Positions 54,330 to 64,000 of a stretch of DNA of 64,000 bases are shown here, piece by piece. Source of the stretch: Prionace glauca (Eukaryota; Chordata; Chondrichthyes; Carcharhiniformes; Carcharhinidae); assembly GCA_037974335.1 (NCBI GenBank), contig CM075760.1:6259432-6323431 (forward strand). The letters are read 5' to 3'. The notes under the pieces were generated by a model, which worked only from the letters and a program-made list of their open reading frames with translations, was not told the origin of the DNA and did not search any database. Positions within the stretch are counted from its first letter, which is position 1, and each line of letters opens with the position of its first letter. Made by a program: the position numbers and the translations under genes.

Positions 54330-54695
54330 AGATCAAGGTGATGTATACATGGACATGTACTGGTGCAATACCAATTTAAACAGCGTGCTATATGTTATAA
54401 TATATTATAATCATGGACACGGTCCATTCTAACATATATACATATGGAGGCCAATTCAAAATGAACAGATGCAGTGTCCAGTGTATTGCGGCAGTTCATG
54501 CTTCATGTAATGTAACCCACCAAGATTTATTTCCATCTGCTGGCAAAACTTTGTAATTACAGTTAGTGCGAAAATATCATTGTCAGGTATGATCTATTGT
54601 ATCAATGTAACAAGAATTCACATCCATTAATGTAATATCACATCCCCTTCTGCAAGGTGCCAAAATTTATGGTGCAGTGAATTGTACATGTCCGT
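54330..54695. other. unassigned spacer
   Basis: Nothing recognised. Confidence 0.4.
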
Positions 54696-54699
54696 TGCT

Positions 54700-55495
54700 G
54701 AATTATGCAGATGAAGTGGTGTACGGCAGGAATCTGTCTGGGGCCTCAATTATTTACAATATTCATTAAGGGCTTAGATAATGGGACAAAGAGTCAAATA
54801 TCCAAATGATGGATCAAGATATAATTTTTATATGGGACAACGCTAAATTTAGTGGATGCCAAACAGGATTTGGGGTTCGGCACATAGTTTCTTAAACTGT
54901 CACGATCTGCTGCAAAAAATAATCATTAAGACCAATGGAATGCCTCCCTTCATATCCAAAGAACTGGGGGATACGGAGACAGATGTTGTGCTCCAATTGT
55001 GCACAATCCTTGTTCAACCCCAATTAGAGCACTGTGAGCAAGTATGGGCAACATATCTTTGGAAAAATGTTGACTCTGGACCGAGTTCAACGCAAGTTGC
55101 GAGGAGAGATCAGACGAATTTAGACATTTTTCTCTCGAATTCAGAAGGTTGAGGGCTGTTCTGATAGAAACCTATGAAATACCTACAGGGAAGGATTGTT
55201 TCCATTAGTTGAAGGTTCGAGGTTAAAAGGCCATCGTTGAAAAAAATAGGGAAAGGCCTTTCAGGAGAGTTGATAGAAAACATTAGTACATGTCGAGAGA
55301 GGTGAATGATTGGAACTCTCTTCGGCAATTGCCGGTGGGAGCTGGTACAATTGTTAGATATAAGTCTGAGGTCTTCTTTAATTGAACAGGTGTATCAAGA
55401 AATATGGACTCAGCGAAGCCAAAATGGATTCAGCCAAGATCAGTCATGATCTTATTAAATGGTGGGGCCAGTTCGAAGAGCTGAGTGGCCTACTC
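54700..55495 (+). repeat. decayed LINE
   Basis: Plus-strand blocks: GGCAGGAATCTGTCTGGGGC (GSVWG-type), 'IIIKTNGMPPFISKELGDTE', 'CTILVQPQLEHCEQVWATYL', then a GAGCTGAGTGGCCTACTCCT tail. Old copy with frame breaks. Confidence 0.8.
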
Positions 55496-55899
55496 CTGTG
55501 GCTATGTCCCGATGTTGCCAGGGCAGCATCAGATGAAAATGGCTCAATCCATGGGAATGTATTTTTGTTGATTTTGGTTAAAAGGAGGGATGTTGCCCAG
55601 GGAGCTGTTGGAGACCACGGGACCTTTAATGTCCAGCTCAGCAAACATGGCGCTGGGGAAAATGTTCGTCATTCCATTTGAAATTTAGTTGGGTCTCTGA
55701 AGACTCCCAGGAAGCCAAGATGTTGTTTTAAGTTGAAAGAAAATGTGTGTGTGAGTGTGAAAGGGAAACAATTTGTGGGGAAAGAATGAGAACGACAGAA
55801 TATATGTGTGTGCGTCTTTGTGTGTTGTCTGATAAATGTCATATAGTTTACACATCAACAACACCGGCATCCTTCCATTTCCAATAGAAAAGTTAGAAT

Positions 55900-55978
55900 C
55901 ACAGTAAACACATGTCCACGGTCGGCAAGTGGGAGGCTTTCAAGGGAAAACTGAAAAGGTTGCAGGAAAGTTGGTTGG
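55900..55978 (+). repeat. 5' piece of a split CR1 LINE
   Basis: Encodes 'VGKWEAFKGKLKRLQESW', a linker stretch just upstream of RT. It plausibly belongs with 57068-59050, the two parts being separated by the LINE at 55979-57067. Confidence 0.5.
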
Positions 55979-57067
55979 TTGTTAAATAGGAGGCAGAGAG
56001 TGGGAGTCAATGGATGCTATTCGGATTGGCGAATGGTGACTAGTGGAGTGCCTCAGGGGTCGGTGCTGGGGCCTCAGCTATTTACCATTTATATAGATGA
56101 TCTGGAGGAGGGAACCGAGTGTATGGTGTCGAAATTTGCTGATGACACCAAGATTGGAGGAAAGGCAAATCGCGCGGAGGGTGTGGAGAGTCTGCAGAAG
56201 GATCGAGATAGGCTGGGCGAATGGGCCAGGAAATGGCAAATGGAATTTAATGTTGGCAAGTGCGAGGTGGTTCACTTTGGTAGGAATAATGGTAGGAAGG
56301 ATTATCACTTACGTGGTGAAAAACTGCAGCAGGCGACGGTGCAGAGGGACCTTGGGGTCCTTGTGCATGAGTCGCAAAAACCCAGCTTGCAGGTGCAGCA
56401 GGTGGTCAGGAAGGCGAATGGGATGCTGGCCTTCATAGCGAGGGGGATTGAATATAAAAGTAGGGAGGTCTTGCTGCGGCTGTATAGAGCATTGGTGAGG
56501 CTGGAATACTGTGCAGTTTTGGGCGCCGTACTTACGGAAGGATATTTTGGCCTTGGAGGGAGTGCAGAGGAGGTTTACTAGGCTGATACCGGAGTTGAGG
56601 GGGTTGAGCTATGAGGAGAGGCTGAATAAACTAGGCTTGTACTCGTTAGAGTTTAGAAGAATGAGGGGAGATCTCATTGAGACTTATAAGATGATGAATG
56701 GGATGGATAGGATAGAGGTGGAGAGACTCTTCCCGCTCAGAAAGGATAATAGGACTAGGGGGCACAGCCTCAAGATAAAGGGGGGGGGGCGGTTTAGAAC
56801 GGAGTTGAGGAGGAACTTCTTCACTCAGAGGGTGGTGAATCTCTGGAATTCTCTGCCTGTTGAAGTGGTGGAGGCTGCCTCGCTAAATATTTTTAAGACG
56901 CGGGTTGATGGATTTTTGATAAGAGAGGGGATTAAGGGTTATGGGGAGAGGGCGAGAATGTGGAACTGAGCCACGACAGATCAGCCATGATCTTATTGAA
57001 TGGCGGGGCAGGCTCGAAGGGCTAGATGGCCTAGTCCTGCTCCTATTTCTTATGTTCTTATGTTCTT
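55979..57067 (+). repeat. CR1-type LINE 3' part, about 1.1 kb
   Basis: Reads 'GVPQGSVLGPQLFTIYIDDL', 'MVSKFADDTKIGG', 'VQRDLGVLVHESQKPSLQVQ' and 'NGMLAFIARGIEYKSREVLL'. After a frame break come 'GVQRRFTRLIPELRG' and 'FFTQRVVNLWNSLPVEV', and the TTCTTATG-repeat tail ends at about 57067. It covers the RT catalytic core to the 3' end. Confidence 0.95.
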
Positions 57068-59050
57068 AAAGACATGTGCGGGAAGACATGTGATAAGAGG
57101 AAGGATGGAAAAGGTAGGATTGGAGAGCTGTGGATTACAGGGGATATTGAGGACTTGGTCAGGAAGAGGAGAGAGGCGTATGTTAGGTCTAAGCAACTGG
57201 GAACGGAGAGAGCACTGGAGGAATACAGAGAGAGTATGAGGGAGCTCGAACGGGGAGTTAGAAGGGCGAAAGGGGGGCATGAAATGACTTTGGCGGATAG
57301 GATTAAGGAAAATCCAAAGGCATTTTACTCTTACATTCGAACAAAACGGTGGTTAGAGGGAAAATCGGTCCTCTTCGGGACAGAGGAGGGGAACTGTGCA
57401 TAGAGTCTGAGGGAATGGGGGAGATCCTAAATGAATACTTTGCGTCGGTATTCACGAAGGAGAGGGGCTTGGTGTCTTGTACTGTCTTGGAGGGAGCTGT
57501 AGACCAGTTGAAAGAAATATCCATTACAAGGGAGGAAGTGCTCGGGTTTTTAGGCAGCATAAGGACTGATAAAGCTCCGGGGCCTGATGGCATTTATCCC
57601 AGGCTGCTTAGGGAGGTGAGAGATGAAATTGTTGGGCCGCTGACGCAAATCATTGTCTCTTCTTTGGACGCAGGTGAGGTCCCAGAGGGTTCGAGGGTAG
57701 ATAATGTGGTACTGCTGTTTAAAAAGGGCAGTAGGGATAACCCTGGTAATTATAGGCCAGTGAGTTTGACGTCAGTGGTAGGAAAGTTGTTGGAAAAAAT
57801 TCTAAGGGGTAGGATGTATAAGCCTTTGGAGCGTTGCGATGTGATGAGGGATACGCAGCATGGCTTTGTTAAGGGGATGTCTTGCCTTACGAATCTCGTG
57901 GAATTTTTTGAGGAGGTGACAAAAACCGTTGATGAAGGACGAACCGTTGATGTCGTCTATATGGATTTCAGTAAGGCGTTTGACAAAGTTGCTCATGGTG
58001 GGTTGGTTGAACAGGTTAAGGCACAAAGGTTGAAAAGGGATACAGGCACAAGTATCTAGATGGATTGAAAACTGGATAGTTAACAGGAAACAGAGAGTAG
58101 CAGTGGAAGGGTCCTTTTCTCGCTGGAGGTCTGTCACTAGTGGTGTGCTACAGGGCTCAGTACTGGGACCTCTTCTATTCGTAATATATATGAAAAATTT
58201 GGAAGAGGGCATACGTGGTGTGATCAGCAAGTTTGCAGATGACACAAAGATGGCAGGATTGACGGCCAGTGAGGAGCAGTGTCTAGCAATACAGCAGGAT
58301 ATAGATAGGCTGGTATATTGGGCAGTTAAATGGCAGGTGGAATTTAAGCCTGATAAATGCGAGGTGACGCATTTTGGAAGGAATAATGTATGATATGAGT
58401 TGTATGATAAAGGGTAGACCTATTAAGAGTATAGAAATGCAGAGGAAGCTGGGAGTGCAAGTTCACAAGTCTCTGAAGGTGGCAACACAGGTGGAGAAGG
58501 TTGCGAAGAAAGTTTATGATATGCTAGCCTTTATAGGAAGGGGTATAGAGTATAAGAGCTGGCGTCTAATGCTACAGTTGGTTGGACCGCATTTGGAGTA
58601 CTGCGTCCAGTTCTGGTCACATTACTACCGGAAGGACGTGGAGACCCTGGAGAGAGTGCAGAGGAGGTTTACCAGGATGCTGCCTGGTATGGAAGGACTG
58701 GGTTATGAGGAAAGATTGAGTAAACTGGTGCTGTTTTCCTTAGAAAGACAGAGATTGAGGGTGGATTTAATCGAGGTGCATAAAATAATGAAGGGTATAG
58801 ATAGAGTAAACAGTGGCAGGCTTTTTCCTTGATTGGAGACAAATATCACGAGGGTCACAGGCTTAAGGTGAGGGGGGAGAAGTATAATTTGGATGCTAGA
58901 GGGAGGTTTTTCACACAGCGAGTCGTGGGGGTATGGAATGCACTGCCAAGTAAGTTGGTGGAGGCAGGCACGCTGGACTTGTTTAAGGTTTACTTAGATA
59001 GACACATGAGCAAAATAAGGATGGAGGGTTATAGGAGACTGTTTTAAATA
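57068..59050 (+). repeat. CR1-type LINE, longest ORF2 copy in the window
   Basis: Blocks in order: 'IEDLVRKRREAYVRSKQLG', 'ILNEYFASVFTKERG', 'DKAPGPDGIYPRLLREV', 'NPGNYRPVSLTSVVGKLLEK', 'VDVVYMDFSKAFDKV', 'FADDTKMAG', 'LGVQVHKSLKVATQVEKVAK', 'RRFTRMLPGMEGLGYEERL' and 'FFTQRVVGVWNALPSKLVEA'. It spans the linker, full RT and C-terminus, with about four frame breaks. No endonuclease part is seen, so it is 5'-truncated. Confidence 0.95.
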
Positions 59051-59605
59051 AGCATCAGAGCCTCAGGACGTTCCTGTAAATCTAATGCTACATGTGTTGA
59101 TATTTTTCTCTTTTACTCTGCATGTGCGTCGGTCCACCTTGTTGTCTAACGAGGGGCATGCACACTGTGGGTCATGCGTGGGCTGCTCTTGGATGTTTCA
59201 AGAGTGGCCTAGTACTTTGCGTCGTTTGTGTCTGCTTCAAAATGGACCAGCAGATGGGCACCACAACAGCTCAGTGACTATCACCGTTAGTTGTCCAGAT
59301 ACATGGATTTGGGCCAGTGTCTGTGGGAAACTGTACATTCTCCCTGTGGTTGCGTGGGTTTTCTCCGGGTGTCCCGGTTTCCTCCCACACCCCAAAGAAG
59401 TGTTATTAGGCTGACTGGTGTAACAAATTGTCCCTAAATTATTCTCCCCTTAATCTGGTTTCCAATGGGGGTACCATAAGCATAGACACGGGTCAAGGGT
59501 GGAGGAGGAAAAACACATTGTTAAAATGGTGGCGCGGGCTCGTTGGGCCGAAGGGCCTGTTTCCTCAGCTGTGTTGTTCTTTGATCTTTGTTCTATTCAT
59601 TTTAG
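59051..59605 (+). repeat. LINE 3'UTR with SINE-like tail (copy B)
   Basis: Directly follows the LINE ORF2 end and matches 12160-12700, including ACGAGGGGCATGC..AC and TTGCGTGGGTTTTCTCCGGG; it ends GTTGGGCCGAAGGGCCTGTT. Confidence 0.85.
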
Positions 59606-59639
59606 CTTGGTGTCTTTTCTTCATGTTTCACATTTGTTG

Positions 59640-60190
59640 ATGACTGAGGAGGTCAATTTTTGAGAGATTGATTCAACCCGAAGTGTTGTCCATGAGGCTT
59701 TCAGTTGTGTTGTAAATTGTCCTTTTCTGTGTCATAAATGAGACCGAGAATTTTTTGATGGAGAGCTTAGTTCCCCCAAATGTTGTAGTCTCTGACCTGA
59801 TGTTAGTGTCGAATGTCTCACTGAGATTCATCCATGTATGAGTATGATATGTATATTTCCCAACATAAACAAAACACTGTGCTTCAGGTTAATCCCGGTC
59901 TTCAAGCAGATGAGTAACAAAATTGTCATTCTATCAAAGGCCTGTCCCGTAATGAGATTGAGATACACCTACAGATGTTACCGTCTCTTCTGTCTTCCTT
60001 GTCTTTGGATAGTGTGATGTTTCTGAATCATGAATCTCCTGTGGAACGGAACCTATCTTCTGGCAGAGAAAGAGGTGGTAAATGTTCAGAAAGTTGATAT
60101 TTATTTTCACCAATTGCCATCCATTTACAAAGATACCCAATTGCGCTCATTAGTTATCATCCATTCATAAATATCGATATGTTGATGTTT
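59640..60190. other. unassigned spacer
   Basis: Nothing recognised. Confidence 0.4.
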
Positions 60191-60194
60191 TAAT

Positions 60195-60910
60195 TTAAGG
60201 GATATGGACGTTGCTGGCCTAGTCCGTATTTGTTGCCTATTCCTCATTGCCTTTACTAAACTGGTGGTAAGCTACCTTCTTGAATTGCTGCAGACCCTGT
60301 GGTGTAGATACCCATACGGTCCTGTTACAGAGGGAGTTCTAGGATCTCGGTCCTGCGACAGTGATGGAAGGATGATATATTTCCATATCAGGTATATGAC
60401 TGACTTGGAGAGGAATTTATAGGTGATATTTCCTGGTAACTGTTACCCCTGTCCTTGCAAATAGCAACCCACCGTGTGGCTGCCTACGGAGCCTTGGTAA
60501 GGTTCGGAAGTGAAACTTGTAGATGGTACATAATGATTCTCTGTGTGTTGAAGAGAGTGGGCATTTGCAAATGCTATACCTGTCAAGCCGGCTGCTTTGG
60601 CATGAATGGGATGAAGATTTTTGAATGTTGTTTGAACTGTACCTGTTCAAGTAAGTGGAGAGAACCATTTTTGTCCCCTAATATGTGTCGTGCAGGTGGT
60701 GCACAGGTTTGGGGAGTTAGGGGGTGGGTTACTCACAGCAGGCTGAGTTGATATTCCAGCTGGAGCATGTATATACCCAGCTAACATAGCGATTAGCCAA
60801 TGGTAACCTCGAAGATGTTGTTAGTTGTTGATTCAGTGCTGCAATATCATTGAGTGACAAGGGGCAACGGTCAGATTCCTCCTTTTTGGAGATGGTCATC
60901 GCCTGACGCC
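60195..60910 (-). repeat. non-LTR retrotransposon 3' part (second family)
   Basis: Plus-strand landmarks: TTCTTGAATTGCTGCAGACC, CTGTGGTGTAGATACC, CTTGTAGATGGTACATAATG, and at the right end TTTGGAGATGGTCATCGCCT, which leads in the family to the sequence starting at 53.18 kb. It is the reverse complement of the 18.21-kb tail. Confidence 0.75.
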
Positions 60911-61024
60911 AATATTACCAATAATTCTCCATTCACAAAAATAAATAGTAAAAATTCACAAAACTAAATAAATAAAAACAAATAAATTCTCAAAAATAAA
61001 TAATAGTGGGAGGGATTACTATTT

Positions 61025-61575
61025 CTAGGGCGAAAAGCTGCAGCATGCTATGGTGCAGAGGGACCTGGGGGTCCTTGTGCATGAGTCGCAAAAACCCAGT
61101 CTGCAGCAGGTGATCAGGAAGGCGAATGGGATGCTGGCCTTTATAGCGATGGAGATAGAATATAAAAGCAGGGAAGTCTTGCTGCAACTATACAGGGTAC
61201 TAGTGAGGCCGCAGCTGGAGTACTGTGTGCAGTTTTGGTCGCTGCACTTGTGGAAGGACATTTTGGCCTTGGAGGGAATGCAGAGGAGGTTCACTAGGCT
61301 GATACCGGAGATGAGGGGTTGAACTTTGAAGAGAGGCTGAATAGACTGGGTCTGTACTCGTTGGAATTTAGAAGGATGAGGGGGGATCTTATAGAGACGC
61401 ATAAGATAATGAAGGGAATGGATAGGGTAGAGGTAGAGAGATTCTTCCCCCTCAGAAAGGACAGCAGGACAAGAGGGCACAGCCTCAAGATAATGGGGGG
61501 GAGGGGGGGGCGGCAGTTTAGAATGGAGTTGAGGAGCAACTTCTGCACTCAAAGGGTGGTGAATCTCTGGAATTA
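61025..61575 (+). repeat. CR1-type LINE 3' end, tail replaced
   Basis: Two frames: 'MVQRDLGVLVHESQKPSLQQ' to 'RRFTRLIPEMRG', then 'FEERLNRLGLYSLEFRRMRG' to 'NFCTQRVVNLWN'. It stops at 61575 in an (AAATT)n run instead of the usual tail. Confidence 0.92.
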
Positions 61576-61765
61576 AATTAAATTAAATTAAATTGAGATT
61601 AAATCCGACCATGGCAGCAGGTGGAATTTGAATTCAATCAATAAATTTTGATTCATACTGATAGCGACGAGATAACCCTCTGATTCCCCAATGAAGGACA
61701 TGTGCCATCCCTACTTTCTCCATGCAGGGTGTAACTCAAGATGGACCGCCATATATATAACTGGG
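61572..61765 (+). repeat. (AAATT)n and SINE 3' fragment
   Basis: Five AATTA-type units, then AGGTGGAATTTGAATTCAAT, the body of the SINE family seen at 8.21 kb. Confidence 0.75.
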
Positions 61766-61769
61766 CAAT

Positions 61770-63160
61770 GCCTTCTGAGATGCCCTAACACACCACTCAG
61801 CTGAAAAGGAATTAAGCACAGGAAACAAATATTGTTCTTTCCAGGGACCCCCACGTCCCATGGAAGAATAAAGTGAAATAAAACACCAGCCTACATATTT
61901 ATGCAGTATAAGATATATCACCACTCTGAATCAACTCTCACAATCTGCCTGTATTTATTTCTATCCATCCATCACGGTGTTTTGTTGGGTTGGAGAGATC
62001 ATCATTGTTACTAACAAGGTGCCAGAGAATCTGGGTAGCTTTCTTTTCCAATGAAATGGGAAGCATTCATATCGGTTCACAGCTTTAAAAAATAATAATT
62101 AAGATTGCCGCCAGTTGTTGCTGGGCAGATTTGTTTATAAATAGGCTCTATTGACAATGCTAAGAGTTTGAAGTTGGCTTGCAGCCAACTGTTCAGTACT
62201 GAGGAAACAGATCTTTGACTTACTGAACAAACACCGTCAGATGTTTCCTGTAAATATCTTCGGGCAGTTGGCAGCAGGTTGGACTGCTGCCAAATACTGC
62301 GTGGGACAGATTAGCGCGAATATGTAAGGATTAAATGGGACTTATCCAGTTATACAATAAATGCTTGATTCCCATAATAAAGAAAGGTTTTTAAATGGTA
62401 TTCCTTCCAAGCAAATATTTTAAAGGGCTGCACTGTGATTAAACAGTATAGGGAACGAGTAAATTGGCCAGATGCTATTTCATTTGTATAACTTCCAAAT
62501 AAATGTCCTTCCAACAATTAAAGTTACTTTGTGAGTAACTTCATGACCTGCAAGGAAGAGATTTTGACCTCCCCACCCCCTCAGTCCAATGAGATCAGTG
62601 CAATGGCCCCAAAATGAAAATAATTAAAAGTAAAATAAAATCATACAATTGTCTTGAAAAGCGCAGATACCTGGAATATTCTCAATGTTCTGCACCTCTT
62701 TAAAAAGACAACCTCTCTTATACCTAATCAGCACCATGTTCTGTTGTCCAGCACAATCTGATTTCGATTATTTAACAGTCGCTCTCATAGCTGCCAATGA
62801 GTGAAGAAACGGCCTGGTTTAGTGGAAGACAAAACATTTATTTTTGTGATATTGTGCAATATGCCACAAAGTCCTAATATCCTGAGTTCCCACTACCAGT
62901 GAATGTTCTACACCCGGTGGCCAATAAAATGAGCAGCAGTGATTTGGATGTTGACAAAGAACTTTCCTGATCACCGTGTCCATTCGGGTTCTATAAATTC
63001 TCTGTCAAAGGTTGATGTCGATGTCATGTTTCCCTGTCAGCTCAATTAATTATAAGTCAACCAGTTTTCTTTCAGTGTTAATTTTCACAGGATAAAGGAG
63101 CCGTTGGGGAAATCTAACGTGTAATATTGCATCACATGAGGATTGTCCTTTTTGAATTAA
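61770..63160. other. longest stretch with nothing recognised
   Basis: About 1.4 kb of AT-rich sequence on both strands without a gene, RNA gene or repeat that I can name. Confidence 0.45.
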
Positions 63161-63164
63161 TTTG

Positions 63165-63462
63165 TGGATGTCACAGTGGCATATATGTTAGGGCTTCTGC
63201 CTCAAAGCACCAGGATACCCGGGTTCAACTCCCGGTTTGGGTCTGTCTGTGTGGATTCTGCATATTCTCCAATTGCCTGCTCATTTACTCACATTGTTCA
63301 AGGATATGCCGCTTAGGTTGATCCACGATGATGAATTGTCCAATCGTGTCAAGAGAATTAGCAGGGAATATAAGTGGGGTGATGGGGATTGACTTGGATG
63401 GGAATGTTGTGGGTTTGGGCCTGATAGGCCAAAAGGCCTTTTTCTGCTCTGTAATGATTCTA
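63165..63462 (+). repeat. tRNA-derived SINE (HE1-like), forward
   Basis: The head retains a clear B box (GGGTTCAACTCCCGG) after ATGTTAGGGCTTCTGCCTCA. The body TGTGTGGATTCTGCATATTC and tail TCTGTAATGATTCTATG follow. Confidence 0.85.
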
Positions 63463-63745
63463 TGGACATGGGCACCTTTGGCTGATCAGAATTTATTGCC
63501 TACTTCTTGTCCGAGGGCAGTGAGAGTCATCACATTGCTATGGCTCTTGGATCACACATCGGCCAGACCAGGTAAGGACGGCAGATTCCCTTCTCCAAAA
63601 TACATTAGTGAAGCAGGTAGTTTTTACACAGTCAACAATAATATCATGACCATAAGTGGATCCTTATTTCCAGTTGCTTTTTTTTACTGAATTTAAATCC
63701 CACCATCTGTGGTGGTGGGATTCGAAGTCGGGTCCTGAGAACATT
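63463..63745 (-). repeat. SINE, reverse orientation
   Basis: CAGAATTTATTGCCTACTTC, AGGACGGCAGATTCCCTTCT, then inverted body and head (AAATCCCACCATCTGTGGTG and GGGATTCGAAGTCGGGTCCT). Near full length, back to back with the preceding SINE. Confidence 0.85.
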
Positions 63746-64000
63746 AGTTAAGTTTGTGCATTAATTGCCGATTGATAACATGAAGCCATTTCTTACCTCC
63801 TTCTTGTATCCAGTCCCAAATTACAGTGACGGCTACCCACACCTGAAATAAAATCATCCCAGCAATTAGTTACATAAATCGATAATAATTCTTCAAATGG
63901 ATTATATTTATGCTGCAATGTGCAAATCAGACTGACGTTTTTACTCTGATAAGGTCATGTCATCTTCTTTATGTCTATTCTCTTGTGAAGGGGGGTACAG

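Noticed and set aside
1-64000. CRISPR-like arrays, integrated bacterial genes or retrovirus-like elements
   Set aside because: The direct repeats found are satellites and microsatellites; all reverse transcriptase pieces are of the non-LTR type, and no LTR pairs, capsid or envelope-like frames were seen.

Overview
The window is elasmobranch (shark) nuclear DNA. The decisive evidence is a NAR-type T-cell receptor V gene followed by its own D and J elements, a leaderless supporting delta V exon, delta J segments and a T-cell receptor delta constant gene. This 'doubly rearranging' NAR-TCR arrangement is known only from cartilaginous fishes. The background also fits: many CR1-type LINE 3' ends, tRNA-headed SINEs and long CA/GT tracts.

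Layout. 1-21.6 kb (+ strand) is the 3' part of a TRA/TRD-type locus: NAR V (799-1271, 23-RSS), a D element (1686-1701, 12-RSS on both sides), a NAR J (2080-2129, 23-RSS), the supporting delta V (3794-4095, 23-RSS), four delta J segments (about 4361, 5512, 9135 and 9973) and TRDC in three coding exons (16133-16426, 19122-19184, 19641-19751) plus a 3'UTR exon (20254 to a poly(A) signal at 21550). After V(D)J joining on both sides, one transcript should encode leader, NAR V-D-J, supporting V-D-J and C-delta. Splice phases agree at every junction (phase 1). No convincing D-delta was found. CR1 LINEs, SINEs and microsatellites fill the gaps between J segments and the J-C intron.

21.6-31 kb is repeat-dominated: LINEs on both strands, SINEs, a CA/GT tract with a long inverted repeat, and a SINE split by a LINE. 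A CpG-rich, promoter-like stretch lies at 31.4-32.0 kb. A small tRNA cluster follows: Asn-GTT, Glu-TTC, Val-CAC, Phe-GAA, then a decayed minus-strand Glu copy at 36.8 kb and a Glu 3'-half relic at 40.9 kb.

38.0-39.6 kb carries a two-exon rhodopsin-class receptor resembling the GPR139-like family expanded in sharks, with a TATA box 87 bp before its ATG. About 0.7 kb upstream of it is duplicated at 44.3-45.0 kb without a coding part.

43.4-51.4 kb holds degenerate minisatellite-like DNA and a very regular 12 x 84-bp satellite. 51.9-63.7 kb is mostly non-LTR retrotransposons, including one CR1 apparently inserted in another, and SINEs. I recognised no retroviral or other virus-like element.
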